A program made the translations under genes and the position numbers. Shown here in pieces: positions 1-6,964 of a stretch of 14,003 nucleotides of DNA. The notes below the pieces were generated by a model, which saw only the letters and a list, made by a program, of their open reading frames with translations, was not told the DNA's origin and did not search any database. Each line of letters opens with the position of its first letter. The first letter of the stretch is position 1. The DNA is from Candidatus Krumholzibacteriia bacterium (GTDB lineage Bacteria > Krumholzibacteriota > Krumholzibacteriia > LZORAL124-64-63), in assembly GCA_028718575.1 (NCBI GenBank), contig JAQULN010000023.1:1-14003 (forward strand), in the 5' to 3' direction.

Positions 1-129
1 CTGCTCGGCGCCGTCCCGGTGTTCGTCCTGCTGCCGGCTTGGCTGGTCTACCGTGATCGTCCCAATGCGGCGGCCCTGCTCGGCGTGGTGGTGGCGGTGA
101 CCGGCGGCGCCATCCTGGTTTTGCGGTGA
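1..129 (+). CDS. EamA/DMT-family transporter, C-terminal end (partial)
   Basis: This is the last 42 codons of a gene that begins outside the window; the frame is open from base 1 and stops with TGA at 127-129. The residues form two hydrophobic helices around a short polar turn (YRDRPN): the first has LLGAVPVFVLLPAW, the second GVVVAVTGGAILVL. This is the usual ending of EamA/DMT-type inner-membrane transporters, where the last helix carries a glycine-rich GxxxxxxGG pattern. Family members export metabolites or amino acids, but no substrate can be inferred from this tail. The gene converges on the minus-strand gene ending at 193, with 63 nt between them and no convincing terminator hairpin. 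The family call rests on a short fragment, so another polytopic membrane protein remains possible. Confidence 0.6.
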   Translation: MLGAVPVFVLLPAWLVYRDRPNAAALLGVVVAVTGGAILVLR

Positions 130-192
130 CCTGTTCGTCGTTCAGCGCCGTTCGGCCACCGCAGCCTGATCGATCGACTCGGGCCACAAACA

Positions 193-1932
193 TCAATCGT
201 CGAGATCCCGGCCGGCGCAAACGCGAAGCAGCTGCTCGAGGTTGATCCGCACGGCCTCGATATCGGCGTCGGTGTGACGCTGTCCGCGGCTCTCGTCGAG
301 AAACGCGTGGAAGGCGCGCCGATTCGCCAACGCGGCGTCCAAGGAAAGGGGCAGCAGCTCCGGACTGTAGGAGAGCGAAAGATACTGGCCGGCTAGCCGA
401 CTGGCTCGCAGCAAATGATCCCGGGCCCGTTCGAATAGACCGGCGCCGAGGTCGGTCAGGGTTTGGTAGAGCAGCGCCTGGCCGATGTCTCCCCAGGGCT
501 CGACGCGGCGGCCGCCATCGAGCAGGACGAACGCGTCTGCCGGGGCGGTAAGCAGGCCGTTGGCCCAGCGCACGGTGGTCCCGTGACCGACCACGAGCCG
601 CGGGCCCCACGCTCCACCGAGGCTGTTGTAGAGCAGCGAGCCGGTAACCCAGTTTTCGCCGAGTTTGGCGGCCATGGCGGCGGCCGGACGCGACAGAGGC
701 GGCTGCAGGATCACCACCGTCCGGCCGTGCAGCGGCAGGTGCCGCAAATGCTGGACGGCGGCAGCGCTCACGGCGGTACGCAAGACGAGCGGATCGGCGA
801 GCAAGCCGGCGGCGTCGCGCAGCGCCAGGCGGCCGCGCATGCCGAAGAAACCCCAGGCGACGCAAGCGAGGACTAGGCCGGCGGTCACGACTGGTTTCAA
901 GGTCCAACGGCGGGGCCACAGGCACGCCAGCGCCAGGCTGCCGAACGGTTCGACGGGATACGCGAGGTCCGGCGCCAGATGATGGCGCAACGGCAGCAGG
1001 GGTGCCACCATGACGAGCGCCCCCGCGAGCGTGAACGCGGGGATCTTGTCGCCGCGGCGCCAGCGAACCAGGCTCCATCCCGCCCAGACCAGCCAGAGCA
1101 GGCCGCCGGCCGCGCCAGCGGCCAGGCCGGGGTTGGTCTGATAGCGAGGACCAGGCGACAACAACCACAAGCCGTAGAGACCGAAATTGTTGGCGACCGT
1201 GCCGACGCCCCCGATCGCATAGGGTTCGTTGGCGGCCGTCGAGAAGAAACGCAGGGCCAGCCAGGCGTTGGCCGCGGCGGCGACCGCCGTCACGGCGACC
1301 AACGACCAGGCCGCCAAGCGGTGGCGATCGGTCGGGCGGCTTGATTCGCGGATCAGCAGCCAGATCAGCAGGAGCGGCAAACCGACGGCCGTTTCCTTGG
1401 CGGTGACAGCTCCGGCGGCGAGGGCGGCTGCCAGCAGCCGGTTGCCGCGGCCAGGCGCGAGCCAGCGCTCGAGCGACCAGACCACGCAAACGACGGCCAA
1501 GAGATCCTGGACGCCGGCGGCCCAGTACAGGGCGCTGAACGCGAGCGGCGTGGCGGCCATGATCAGACCGGCCAACCACTGCTGCGAACGGACGAGATCG
1601 AGCCGGCCGGCGAGGCGGACCACGCCCCCGGCGGCCAGAGCGTGCATGACGAGGCGGGAGGCGGCATAGGGCATGGGGTCCAGGCCCGCCAGCGGCCAGA
1701 AGACCTGCCAGTAGGCGACCTGCGAGAGCCAGCGAATCGGCCACTCGGGCACCGTCGCCAGGCCGGCTGCCCGCGCCAGCAACCCCCAGTCGTCCTGGTT
1801 CCACCAGGCACCGAGCGCCGGCAGGCGAGCCACCGCGGCCGCCGCCATCGCCCCCAGGGCGACCAGCCAGCCGGTGCGGTCGTTTTTCACTCCTGCCGGG
1901 CCGGATATTTTGTTATTATTCGTCTCGGTCAT
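193..1932 (-). CDS. GT-C-type membrane glycosyltransferase-like protein
   Basis: A 579-residue polytopic membrane protein. The ATG at 1932 is preferred because AGGA lies about 9 nt upstream and the protein then runs from a short polar N-terminus straight into the first helix; the in-frame extension upstream to 2151 is Arg-rich, GC-driven and non-membrane. After the first helix (about residues 21-40) comes WWNQDDW, with Asp-Asp at 47-48. This is the position of the acidic motif in the first extracytoplasmic loop of GT-C enzymes such as the GT39/PMT and ArnT relatives. A Lys-Glu pair (AKETA, 178-182) before a hydrophobic LPLLLIWLL stretch is also typical. Roughly ten hydrophobic segments are followed by a soluble C-terminal region of about 170 residues. 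GT-C enzymes use polyprenyl-phosphate sugars outside the membrane, but acceptor and donor are unknown here. It is transcribed divergently from the DUF1684 lipoprotein. Confidence 0.7.
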   Translation of the reverse strand: MTETNNNKISGPAGVKNDRTGWLVALGAMAAAAVARLPALGAWWNQDDWGLLARAAGLATVPEWPIRWLSQVAYWQVFWPLAGLDPMPYAASRLVMHALAAGGVVRLAGRLDLVRSQQWLAGLIMAATPLAFSALYWAAGVQDLLAVVCVVWSLERWLAPGRGNRLLAAALAAGAVTAKETAVGLPLLLIWLLIRESSRPTDRHRLAAWSLVAVTAVAAAANAWLALRFFSTAANEPYAIGGVGTVANNFGLYGLWLLSPGPRYQTNPGLAAGAAGGLLWLVWAGWSLVRWRRGDKIPAFTLAGALVMVAPLLPLRHHLAPDLAYPVEPFGSLALACLWPRRWTLKPVVTAGLVLACVAWGFFGMRGRLALRDAAGLLADPLVLRTAVSAAAVQHLRHLPLHGRTVVILQPPLSRPAAAMAAKLGENWVTGSLLYNSLGGAWGPRLVVGHGTTVRWANGLLTAPADAFVLLDGGRRVEPWGDIGQALLYQTLTDLGAGLFERARDHLLRASRLAGQYLSLSYSPELLPLSLDAALANRRAFHAFLDESRGQRHTDADIEAVRINLEQLLRVCAGRDLDD

Positions 1933-1948
1933 CGGGTGCGTCCTGCTA

Positions 1949-1973
1949 CCGGCCGGCGCGGATCGCCGGCCGG
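1949..1973 (-). other. GC hairpin in the leader of the GT-C gene
   Basis: A perfect 10-bp inverted repeat, CCGGCCGGCG at 1949-1958 and CGCCGGCCGG at 1964-1973, encloses a 5-nt loop. It lies 16 nt upstream of the ATG at 1932, just before the AGGA ribosome-binding site, so it would fold in the 5' leader of the minus-strand transcript. It could restrain translation, or be bound as double-stranded DNA in this divergent region. No U-tract follows, so a terminator is unlikely. Confidence 0.5.
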
Positions 1974-2003
1974 CATCATGGTATGGCACCGCTCCCGCGA
2001 TGC

Positions 2004-2041
2004 AAACCACAACCCTGACCCGCGCGTGCGGTTGCAGGTTT
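2004..2041 (+). other. Interrupted hairpin in the leader of the DUF1684 gene
   Basis: Two nested complementary blocks, AAACC (2004-2008) with GGTTT (2037-2041) and CAACC (2010-2014) with GGTTG (2030-2034), form a 10-bp stem with a small internal loop. The 15-nt apical loop itself contains CCGC and GCGG, which can pair. The structure ends 3 nt before the GAGGTGG ribosome-binding site (2045-2051) of the lipoprotein gene, a position where it could affect initiation. Function is inferred from position only. Confidence 0.4.
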
Positions 2042-2057
2042 CGTGAGGTGGTCGTCC

Positions 2058-2714
2058 ATGCAGCAGAGAGTCCGCTGGTTCCTGATTCCGCTCGGCCTCG
2101 TCCTTGCAACGGCCTGGCTCGGCTGCGGCGGCGACAAGGTTCCCGGCCCACTGGCCATGGACCCGGATGAGACCGAACGTTGGGAGATCGCCCTCGTCGA
2201 ATGGCGTATCGAAAAGAACGAAGCCTTCAGCGACCCCCAGCTCAGTCCGTTGCCGAACGATGTACGCGAAGAATTCGAGGGGCTCGACTACTATTTTCCC
2301 GCTGCGGAATTCCGGTACCGCCTGCCGCTCGTGGCTTCGGCGACGGCCGATACGGTGGAGCTCAACCTGCGCAAGGGCGAGACGGCCGCTTACATCAATA
2401 GGGGTCAAATCCGCTTCCGGCACGGCGATCAGACCTGCGAACTGACGGTCTACCGCTCGCTCCAGGGCAATCCCGACGCGCTCTGGCTGCCGTTCTACGA
2501 TCTGACCAACGGCGAGGACACCTACCGGGGGGGGCGCTACCTCGATCTGGATCTCGCCGCCGACGGCACGGTCGAAGTGGATTTCAACAAAGCGTACAAC
2601 CCGCTCTGCGCCTACGACGTCGAACGTTGGAACTGCGTCCTGCCGCCGGCGGCCAACACGGTGGCCCTGCGCGTCGAGGCCGGCGAGAAACTGCTCGACG
2701 GAGCCAAACCCTGA
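2058..2714 (+). CDS. DUF1684 family lipoprotein
   Basis: A 218-residue protein. The ATG at 2058 is chosen over a GTG at 2043 because GAGGTGG (2045-2051) sits 6 nt before it and the signal peptide then starts cleanly. A hydrophobic signal (residues 7-21) ends in WLGC with Cys23. The -3 Trp is unusual for a lipobox, but Cys followed by GG and charged residues still suggests a lipoprotein. The body carries the DUF1684 signature: WRIEKNEAF then SPL near 49-64, FEGLDYYFP at 73-81, LPFYDLTNGEDTYRGGRYLD at 144-163, DFNKAYNPLCAY at 175-186, CVLPPAANT at 193-201 and VEAGEK at 206-211. The family has no established biochemical activity; it is widespread in bacteria, often as a single exported domain. 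It is 41 nt upstream of the DUF456 gene and probably co-transcribed with it. Confidence 0.85.
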   Translation: MQQRVRWFLIPLGLVLATAWLGCGGDKVPGPLAMDPDETERWEIALVEWRIEKNEAFSDPQLSPLPNDVREEFEGLDYYFPAAEFRYRLPLVASATADTVELNLRKGETAAYINRGQIRFRHGDQTCELTVYRSLQGNPDALWLPFYDLTNGEDTYRGGRYLDLDLAADGTVEVDFNKAYNPLCAYDVERWNCVLPPAANTVALRVEAGEKLLDGAKP

Positions 2715-2755
2715 GCGGATTGAACTCCGAGCAGACCACACTTTGAGCGGCGGTC

Positions 2756-3289
2756 ATGGGCGACATCCTGCAAACGGTCGGTGGATGGATCTGGTTCGCC
2801 ATCTGGGCCGTGCTGCTGATCGGTTCGACGTTCCTGGTCTACGTCGGCATCGGGGGCACGTTCGTCGTCCTGGGATTGGCGTTCGTGCACGCCCTGGTCA
2901 CCGGTTTCGCTCCAATCGGCTGGCCGCTGCTCGGCGTTCTGGCGGGGATCGCGGTTCTGGGAGAGGTCATCGAATTCATCCTGGGGAATTTCTACGCGGT
3001 CGGGCGGGGCGCGAGTGCGCCCGGCGCCATCGGTGCCTTTCTGGGCGGAACCGTGGGTGGTCTGTCGCTGATGGCGGCGCTGCCGCCAATCGGTGCCGTC
3101 ATGGGGAGTTTCGCCGGTGCCTTTATCGGCGGAGTCCTCGGTGAGTGGTGGCGGCAGCGACGCCTGGAGCCGAGTCTACGCATCGGATCCCACGCCTTTG
3201 TCGGCCGGGTCCTGGCGATCGTGGTCAAACATGCGCTGGGGCTCGCGATGGTGGCGCTGGTCTTGCGGGTGACAGTTCCAACGTCTTGA
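2756..3289 (+). CDS. DUF456 family small membrane protein
   Basis: A 177-residue, highly hydrophobic protein with about five or six membrane segments (near 12-32, 34-50, 56-76, 90-110, 113-130 and 152-172). The family pattern is clear: a conserved acidic GEVIEF (69-74) in the third segment, then a basic and small-residue stretch GRGASAPGAIGAFLGG (83-98), a second glycine-rich helix pair GAVMGSFAGAFIGGVLGE (113-130), and a final segment preceded by RVLAIVVKHALG. DUF456 proteins are inner-membrane proteins of unknown function whose repeated glycine-rich helices resemble glycine-zipper elements. ATG at 2756 has only a weak GAGCGG-type ribosome-binding site, which fits translational dependence on the DUF1684 gene 41 nt upstream. 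No hairpin terminator is seen after the stop; AT-rich DNA follows at once. Confidence 0.85.
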   Translation: MGDILQTVGGWIWFAIWAVLLIGSTFLVYVGIGGTFVVLGLAFVHALVTGFAPIGWPLLGVLAGIAVLGEVIEFILGNFYAVGRGASAPGAIGAFLGGTVGGLSLMAALPPIGAVMGSFAGAFIGGVLGEWWRQRRLEPSLRIGSHAFVGRVLAIVVKHALGLAMVALVLRVTVPTS

Positions 3290-3369
3290 AAATTAACTAG
3301 TTAGCGCAGCAGAGTACCATGCCTAGCACTAATGTCTAACAATAGTCCAGATATTATCTATATTAATAC

Positions 3370-3397
3370 TTGACATAAATTAGATTGAACTTATCCT
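3370..3397 (+). promoter_or_regulatory. Sigma-70-type promoter of the DUF4397 gene
   Basis: A perfect -35 hexamer TTGACA (3370-3375) is followed after 16 nt by TATCCT (3392-3397), 4 of 6 matches to the -10 consensus. It lies in an AT-rich stretch (about 3290-3410) that stands out sharply from the GC-rich surroundings. Initiation near 3404 would give a leader of about 170 nt ahead of the ATG at 3573, containing the three hairpins at 3453-3550. Confidence 0.6.
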
Positions 3398-3452
3398 ATT
3401 CCCCGCGACCAATGCCACACCGCCAGTCGTAGAGCCGTCGCTGACCAAGGCG

Positions 3453-3550
3453 CGGGCGGTAAGGTGGCGCCGCCCGAACGGGTGAGGTTCGATCGGATGC
3501 GTTCGGCCGATCGCCTCACCGGAACGAAGACCGTCCGACGAACACGTCGG
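3453..3550 (+). promoter_or_regulatory. Structured 5' leader with three successive hairpins
   Basis: Three stem-loops follow each other in the predicted leader of the DUF4397 gene. Hairpin 1 pairs CGGGCGG (3453-3459) with CCGCCCG (3470-3476) around a 10-nt loop. Hairpin 2 pairs GGTGAGG (3481-3487) and CGATCGG (3490-3496) with CCGATCG (3507-3513) and CCTCACC (3514-3520), a 14-bp stem with a two-base TT bulge and a 10-nt loop. Hairpin 3 pairs CCGACG (3535-3540) with CGTCGG (3545-3550) around AACA. The ribosome-binding site AAAGGA (3560-3565) follows after 9 nt. I do not recognise a known riboswitch class. It may be a stabilising leader, a protein-binding site or an unnamed cis-regulatory RNA. 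Confidence 0.5.
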
Positions 3551-3572
3551 TTAAGAATGAAAGGATTGTGCC

Positions 3573-4994
3573 ATGAACCGTATGCTCAACCTGACCCTGA
3601 TTGGGGTACTATCCACCGCGCTGACCTTTGGTCTGTCCGGCTGCAGCGATGACGATGACAATCCAACGCGGCCGCCCGTTGCTGAGAAGGCGCTGCTGCG
3701 TGTCGTGCATGCGTCGCCGGACGCGCCGGCCGTCGATCTCTACGTCAACGACGGCAGCCAACCGCTGATCCAGGCCCTTGGCTACGGCGCCACGAGCGCC
3801 TACCTCGAAATAACGCCCGCGACGTACACGATCCAGCTACGCGCACATGGCGCCGACCCCATGAGCGAGCCGGCGTTCAGCGTGCAACTGGCCGTCACGG
3901 CTAGGCAACAGATCACGGCGGTGGCGGCCGGTCTGCTGGGCAGCGGCGCGGCGGACGACCGCTTCCGTATCTTGGCGCTGGTCGAGGATTTCGGCGATCC
4001 GGGAACCGGCAATGCGGCCGTGCGAATCGTCCACGCGGCGCCGGATGCGCCGTCGGTGGCCCTCGATATCGGCAATGACGGCGCGCCGGAGTTGGTCGGA
4101 TTCTCCCGGTTCGCCGAGACCGGACCGGCCGGCGTTCCCTTGACCGCCGGCACTCCACTGCGGGTTGGCGTCTGGGCGGGCGAACCGCTGGCGCGGGCCT
4201 CGGTCTTCACCACGCCGTCGTTGCCCGCCGGCGCCAACCTGTTCCTGATCGCGACGGGTCTGCTGGGCGACGATCCGGCCGGGACCGGCTTCAGCCTCTT
4301 GGCCATCGGTCCGACTGGTTCGATCGGATTCATTCGCCAGGACGCCAAGGCGACGGTCTACGCGTTGCACGGCAGTCCGGACGCTCCGCCGGTTGCCATC
4401 GACGCCAATGGGGTCGAGGTCGTCAGCTCGCTGGCTTTCGGCGGTCTGAGTTCGGCGCTCGCGGTCTGGCCGGGCGCTTACGACTTGGATTTCCGCGCGG
4501 CCGGCACGTCCGCGGTCGCGGCCAGCGCCGCGACTCCGTACCTCGAGCCGGGCGTGCAATACCTTGCCATAGCGACGGGCTTTCTGGGCGGCTCGCCGGC
4601 GTTCCAACTGTTGCCGCTCGCCGATGCCTTCACCGGTTCGCCAACGGACGCGCTGGTGCGGGTCGTGCACGCGAGTCCCGACGCTCCGGCGGTCGATGTG
4701 GGACCGGTCGTCGACGGCTCGGTTGCGGCGGTCGGCTCCTATACCAACCTTGCCTTCGGACAGGCGAGCGCCGCCGCCGGCACCGCCTTGCCGGTCGGCA
4801 ACCTGACTGTCGGCGTGGCAGCTACCGGAACGGTCACGCCGGTGGCGAGTTTCGATGTCACGACGGCTGCTGGTTTGCGCGCCTTCGCAGTCGCGTGCGG
4901 CAGCCTGGGCGGCACGGGCGAGAGTTTCCGGTTGGTGCTGGTGGTGGCCGGCGACGACAATTGGGCTGCGGTGCAGGTGCTGCCCAACCGGTAA
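3573..4994 (+). CDS. Lipoprotein with four DUF4397 repeats
   Basis: A 473-residue exported lipoprotein. The ATG at 3573 follows AAAGGA by 7 nt. The signal peptide ends in a classical lipobox LSGC with Cys24; Ser at +2 and an Asp-rich linker (25-29) fit outer-membrane sorting and a flexible tether, if the E. coli rule holds here. Four tandem repeats of about 100-112 residues each begin with a variant of RVVHASPDAPAVD, the hallmark of DUF4397: residues 43-55, 151-165 (RIVHAAPDAPSV), 263-277 (YALHGSPDAPPV) and 363-375. Each repeat contains a beta-rich segment ending in an A(T/A/C)GxLG motif (for example 118-123 and 228-232). The domain is predicted to be an extracellular beta-sandwich of unknown function, common in secreted bacterial and archaeal proteins. 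The gene has its own promoter, leader and 3' hairpin, so it looks monocistronic. Confidence 0.9.
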   Translation: MNRMLNLTLIGVLSTALTFGLSGCSDDDDNPTRPPVAEKALLRVVHASPDAPAVDLYVNDGSQPLIQALGYGATSAYLEITPATYTIQLRAHGADPMSEPAFSVQLAVTARQQITAVAAGLLGSGAADDRFRILALVEDFGDPGTGNAAVRIVHAAPDAPSVALDIGNDGAPELVGFSRFAETGPAGVPLTAGTPLRVGVWAGEPLARASVFTTPSLPAGANLFLIATGLLGDDPAGTGFSLLAIGPTGSIGFIRQDAKATVYALHGSPDAPPVAIDANGVEVVSSLAFGGLSSALAVWPGAYDLDFRAAGTSAVAASAATPYLEPGVQYLAIATGFLGGSPAFQLLPLADAFTGSPTDALVRVVHASPDAPAVDVGPVVDGSVAAVGSYTNLAFGQASAAAGTALPVGNLTVGVAATGTVTPVASFDVTTAAGLRAFAVACGSLGGTGESFRLVLVVAGDDNWAAVQVLPNR

Positions 4995-5030
4995 CCAGAC
5001 GCATCACAAGCGACAACAAGATGTGGGATC

Positions 5031-5063
5031 GACGAACCCGGTCTCTGGGAGGCCGGGTTCGTC
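5031..5063 (+). terminator. Hairpin terminator between convergent genes
   Basis: A perfect 11-bp stem, GACGAACCCGG (5031-5041) and CCGGGTTCGTC (5053-5063), with an 11-nt loop, lies 36 nt after the stop of the DUF4397 gene. On the plus strand TATCTAG follows, only a weak T-rich tail. The last base of the right arm is also the last base of the stop codon (5063-5065) of the converging peptidase gene, so the structure could serve transcripts from both sides. Confidence 0.65.
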
Positions 5064-6094
5064 TATCTAGGCGACGCTTGACCCCAGGCCATGTCACGAT
5101 TGGCGGCGACGGCCCAGTCGCTGCGACTGACAGCGATCAGCCCGAGTGACCATTCGTCGCCGAAGACACGACAGCCAGCCAGCACGGCCTCGCGGGCGCT
5201 GTCCCCGGCCGCCATTCTCTCGTAGACCAGGCGGGCCATGGCGTGGCGGATGATCTCCTCGCCATGGCCGGTGCAGGCGACCGCCCCGGCCGGTCCCGCG
5301 TATAGTCCGCAGCCATAGATCGGCACGTCGCCGACGCGGCCGTACAGCGTCAATCCGGTGCCGCCGGTGGAGAGCGCGGCCGCGAACGTCCCGTCGGCGG
5401 CCCGCACGACCGCGCCCACGGTGTCGGACGGCTCCACGCGCGGTGGGACGGAGCCGGCGGGGTCGACCGCGGCGGCTTCCGGCGGCGGCGTCGGATAGTT
5501 CCAGGCCGCGCGCCAGTCGAACGCGTCGTAGCCGCCCCCGGCGCGGCCCTCCAGCAGCAGCGCCAGGCGCCGCCGGTAGTTCGCGAGCGCTTCGTCGCAG
5601 AGCGGCACCTCGTCGGCGAAACCCCGCCGGTGGGCGAAACGCGTTGCGCCTTCGCCGGCCAGCAAGCGGTGCGGCGTGGCGAGCACCTCCCTGGCCACGA
5701 GCACGGGATTGCGTACGCGTTCGAGCGCGGCCACCGCGGCGAACTCGCCGTCGGCAGTCATCACCGCCGCGTCCATCTGGACGGTTCGGCCGTCCAGGCG
5801 CACGTGGGCGCCGGTGCCGGCGTTGAAGCGACAGATGTTCTCCAAGTGCACGACGGCCGCGCAGGCTGCATCGAGGGCGCCACCTGGCGCGGCGGCGCCG
5901 GCCCGCGCGGCGTCCTCGCAATCGCTCGACCACTCCGGCGGCGAGCCCACGCCGCCATGCGTGACGACCACGACGCCGGCGCCGGTCGCCCCGGCCAGCG
6001 TAGTCGGTCCCATCGCTGCGGGGCGCGCGTCGGGCGCGGTCGCCAGCAACGAACCGCCCAGGATGGTGACCATAAGCGCTGGCCATCGCTGCAT
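5063..6094 (-). CDS. Secreted isoaspartyl peptidase / type 2 L-asparaginase (Ntn hydrolase)
   Basis: A 343-residue member of the threonine-dependent N-terminal nucleophile asparaginase family, which cleaves isoaspartyl dipeptides and asparagine after autocleavage into alpha and beta chains. Landmarks in order: HGGVGSP (46-52), FNAGTGAHVRLDG (90-102), MDAAVM (107-112), then the beta chain beginning at Thr225 in SDTVGAVV. Further catalytic-site residues are in place: STGG (242-245), GRVGD (252-256) and TGHGE (275-279); the spacing Thr225 to Thr243 is 18, as in E. coli IaaA (Thr179 to Thr197). An N-terminal hydrophobic stretch (8-20) ending in DARPA suggests a signal peptide, so it acts outside the cytoplasm. 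Asp before the nucleophile recalls glycosylasparaginases, an alternative activity. ATG at 6094 follows GAAAGG. It is 42 nt after the permease gene and probably in its operon. Confidence 0.9.
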   Translation of the reverse strand: MQRWPALMVTILGGSLLATAPDARPAAMGPTTLAGATGAGVVVVTHGGVGSPPEWSSDCEDAARAGAAAPGGALDAACAAVVHLENICRFNAGTGAHVRLDGRTVQMDAAVMTADGEFAAVAALERVRNPVLVAREVLATPHRLLAGEGATRFAHRRGFADEVPLCDEALANYRRRLALLLEGRAGGGYDAFDWRAAWNYPTPPPEAAAVDPAGSVPPRVEPSDTVGAVVRAADGTFAAALSTGGTGLTLYGRVGDVPIYGCGLYAGPAGAVACTGHGEEIIRHAMARLVYERMAAGDSAREAVLAGCRVFGDEWSLGLIAVSRSDWAVAANRDMAWGQASPR

Positions 6095-6136
6095 GTGTTG
6101 AACCTTTCGCCGCTGGCCCTTCCGGAACGGTCCGGG

Positions 6137-6898
6137 TCAGAGCCAGTCGAGGTTTCGCGCGAGCAGGAGCAAACCGAGGATGCCGAGCAGGATGCTGACC
6201 AGGCGCCGGAACAACGCCTCGGAGAGCTCCAGGTGGATTCGCTGGCCGAACCAGGCGCCGGCGAGCGCGACGGGCAACAGGACCAGGCCCGACCACAGCC
6301 GCGGCGCCGTGAGCAACCCCTGGGCGGTGTAATTCACGACGCGCAGGATCGTCATCGCCGCGAACAACGCCATCAGATTGCCGCGGAACAGGTGCTTGGG
6401 CAACCCGGAAAGATGATGGTAGACGATCACGGGTGGGCCGCCGGTGCCGAACAATCCCGTCAAGGCGCCGGCGAGCAACCCGACCGGCAGCGCGGCCCAC
6501 CGCGGCCAACGGATCGCAGCATGGTTACGCAAACTCAGAAACAGCGCCGAAACCAGCAGCAAAAAGACGCCGAGCGCGGACAGCACGAGGCCCGGCGACC
6601 CGACCTTCAACACGCGCGCGCCGACCGTCACGCCCGGCAGGATGCCGATCAACAGGGCTCCGGCTTCCCGCCAGCGGATGGCGCGCCAGGCGCCGATGGT
6701 CACGCCCAGTTCGGCCGGCAGGTTCACGAGCAGCAGCAGGACGACCACGTCGCGGATTTCGGGATAAACCAGCGCCAACGCGCCGACTGCGATAAGGCCG
6801 GAGCCGAATCCGAAGACGACGTAGATGATCTGCGCGACCAGGACAACGGCGCTCGTCGCGGCAAACTGCCACCAGGATGTGAATACGAACTCGGGCAT
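6137..6898 (-). CDS. TauE/SafE (TSUP) family membrane permease
   Basis: A 253-residue protein with about eight hydrophobic segments, the usual size and topology of the TSUP family. The two internal repeats each carry the expected glycine-rich entry motif: FGFGSGLIAVG (29-39) in the first half and GLLAGALTGLFGTGGPPVIV (140-159) in the second, followed by LPKHLFRGNL (166-175), a strongly conserved loop. Family members export or import sulfite, sulfoacetate and related small organosulfur anions, but substrate cannot be read from sequence. ATG at 6898 has no clear Shine-Dalgarno sequence. Spacing is 66 nt after the mltF stop and 42 nt before the peptidase gene, so all three are probably co-transcribed. 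A functional link to the peptidoglycan and peptide hydrolases on either side is not obvious. Confidence 0.88.
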   Translation of the reverse strand: MPEFVFTSWWQFAATSAVVLVAQIIYVVFGFGSGLIAVGALALVYPEIRDVVVLLLLVNLPAELGVTIGAWRAIRWREAGALLIGILPGVTVGARVLKVGSPGLVLSALGVFLLLVSALFLSLRNHAAIRWPRWAALPVGLLAGALTGLFGTGGPPVIVYHHLSGLPKHLFRGNLMALFAAMTILRVVNYTAQGLLTAPRLWSGLVLLPVALAGAWFGQRIHLELSEALFRRLVSILLGILGLLLLARNLDWL

Positions 6899-6964
6899 GG
6901 CGCCATAGAATAGGCGCGGCGAAGACTCGGCACAACCGCGGGTTCAAGCCGGTCGGTCCGGCGG

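Noticed and set aside
1933..2151. N-terminal extension of the GT-C gene
   Set aside because: It would cover the leader hairpins and the start of the DUF1684 gene, and its residues are Arg-rich without membrane or signal character.
3293..3304. Short palindrome TAACTAGTTA after the DUF456 gene, considered as terminator or operator
   Set aside because: Only 10 bp, AT-rich and without a loop; expected by chance in an AT-rich stretch.
5094..6913. Long overlapping open frames on both strands (5094-6509 minus, 5630-6913 plus)
   Set aside because: Translations are Arg/Ala/Gly-rich with no family pattern and lie over the peptidase and permease genes, which have clear motifs. High GC lowers stop-codon frequency.
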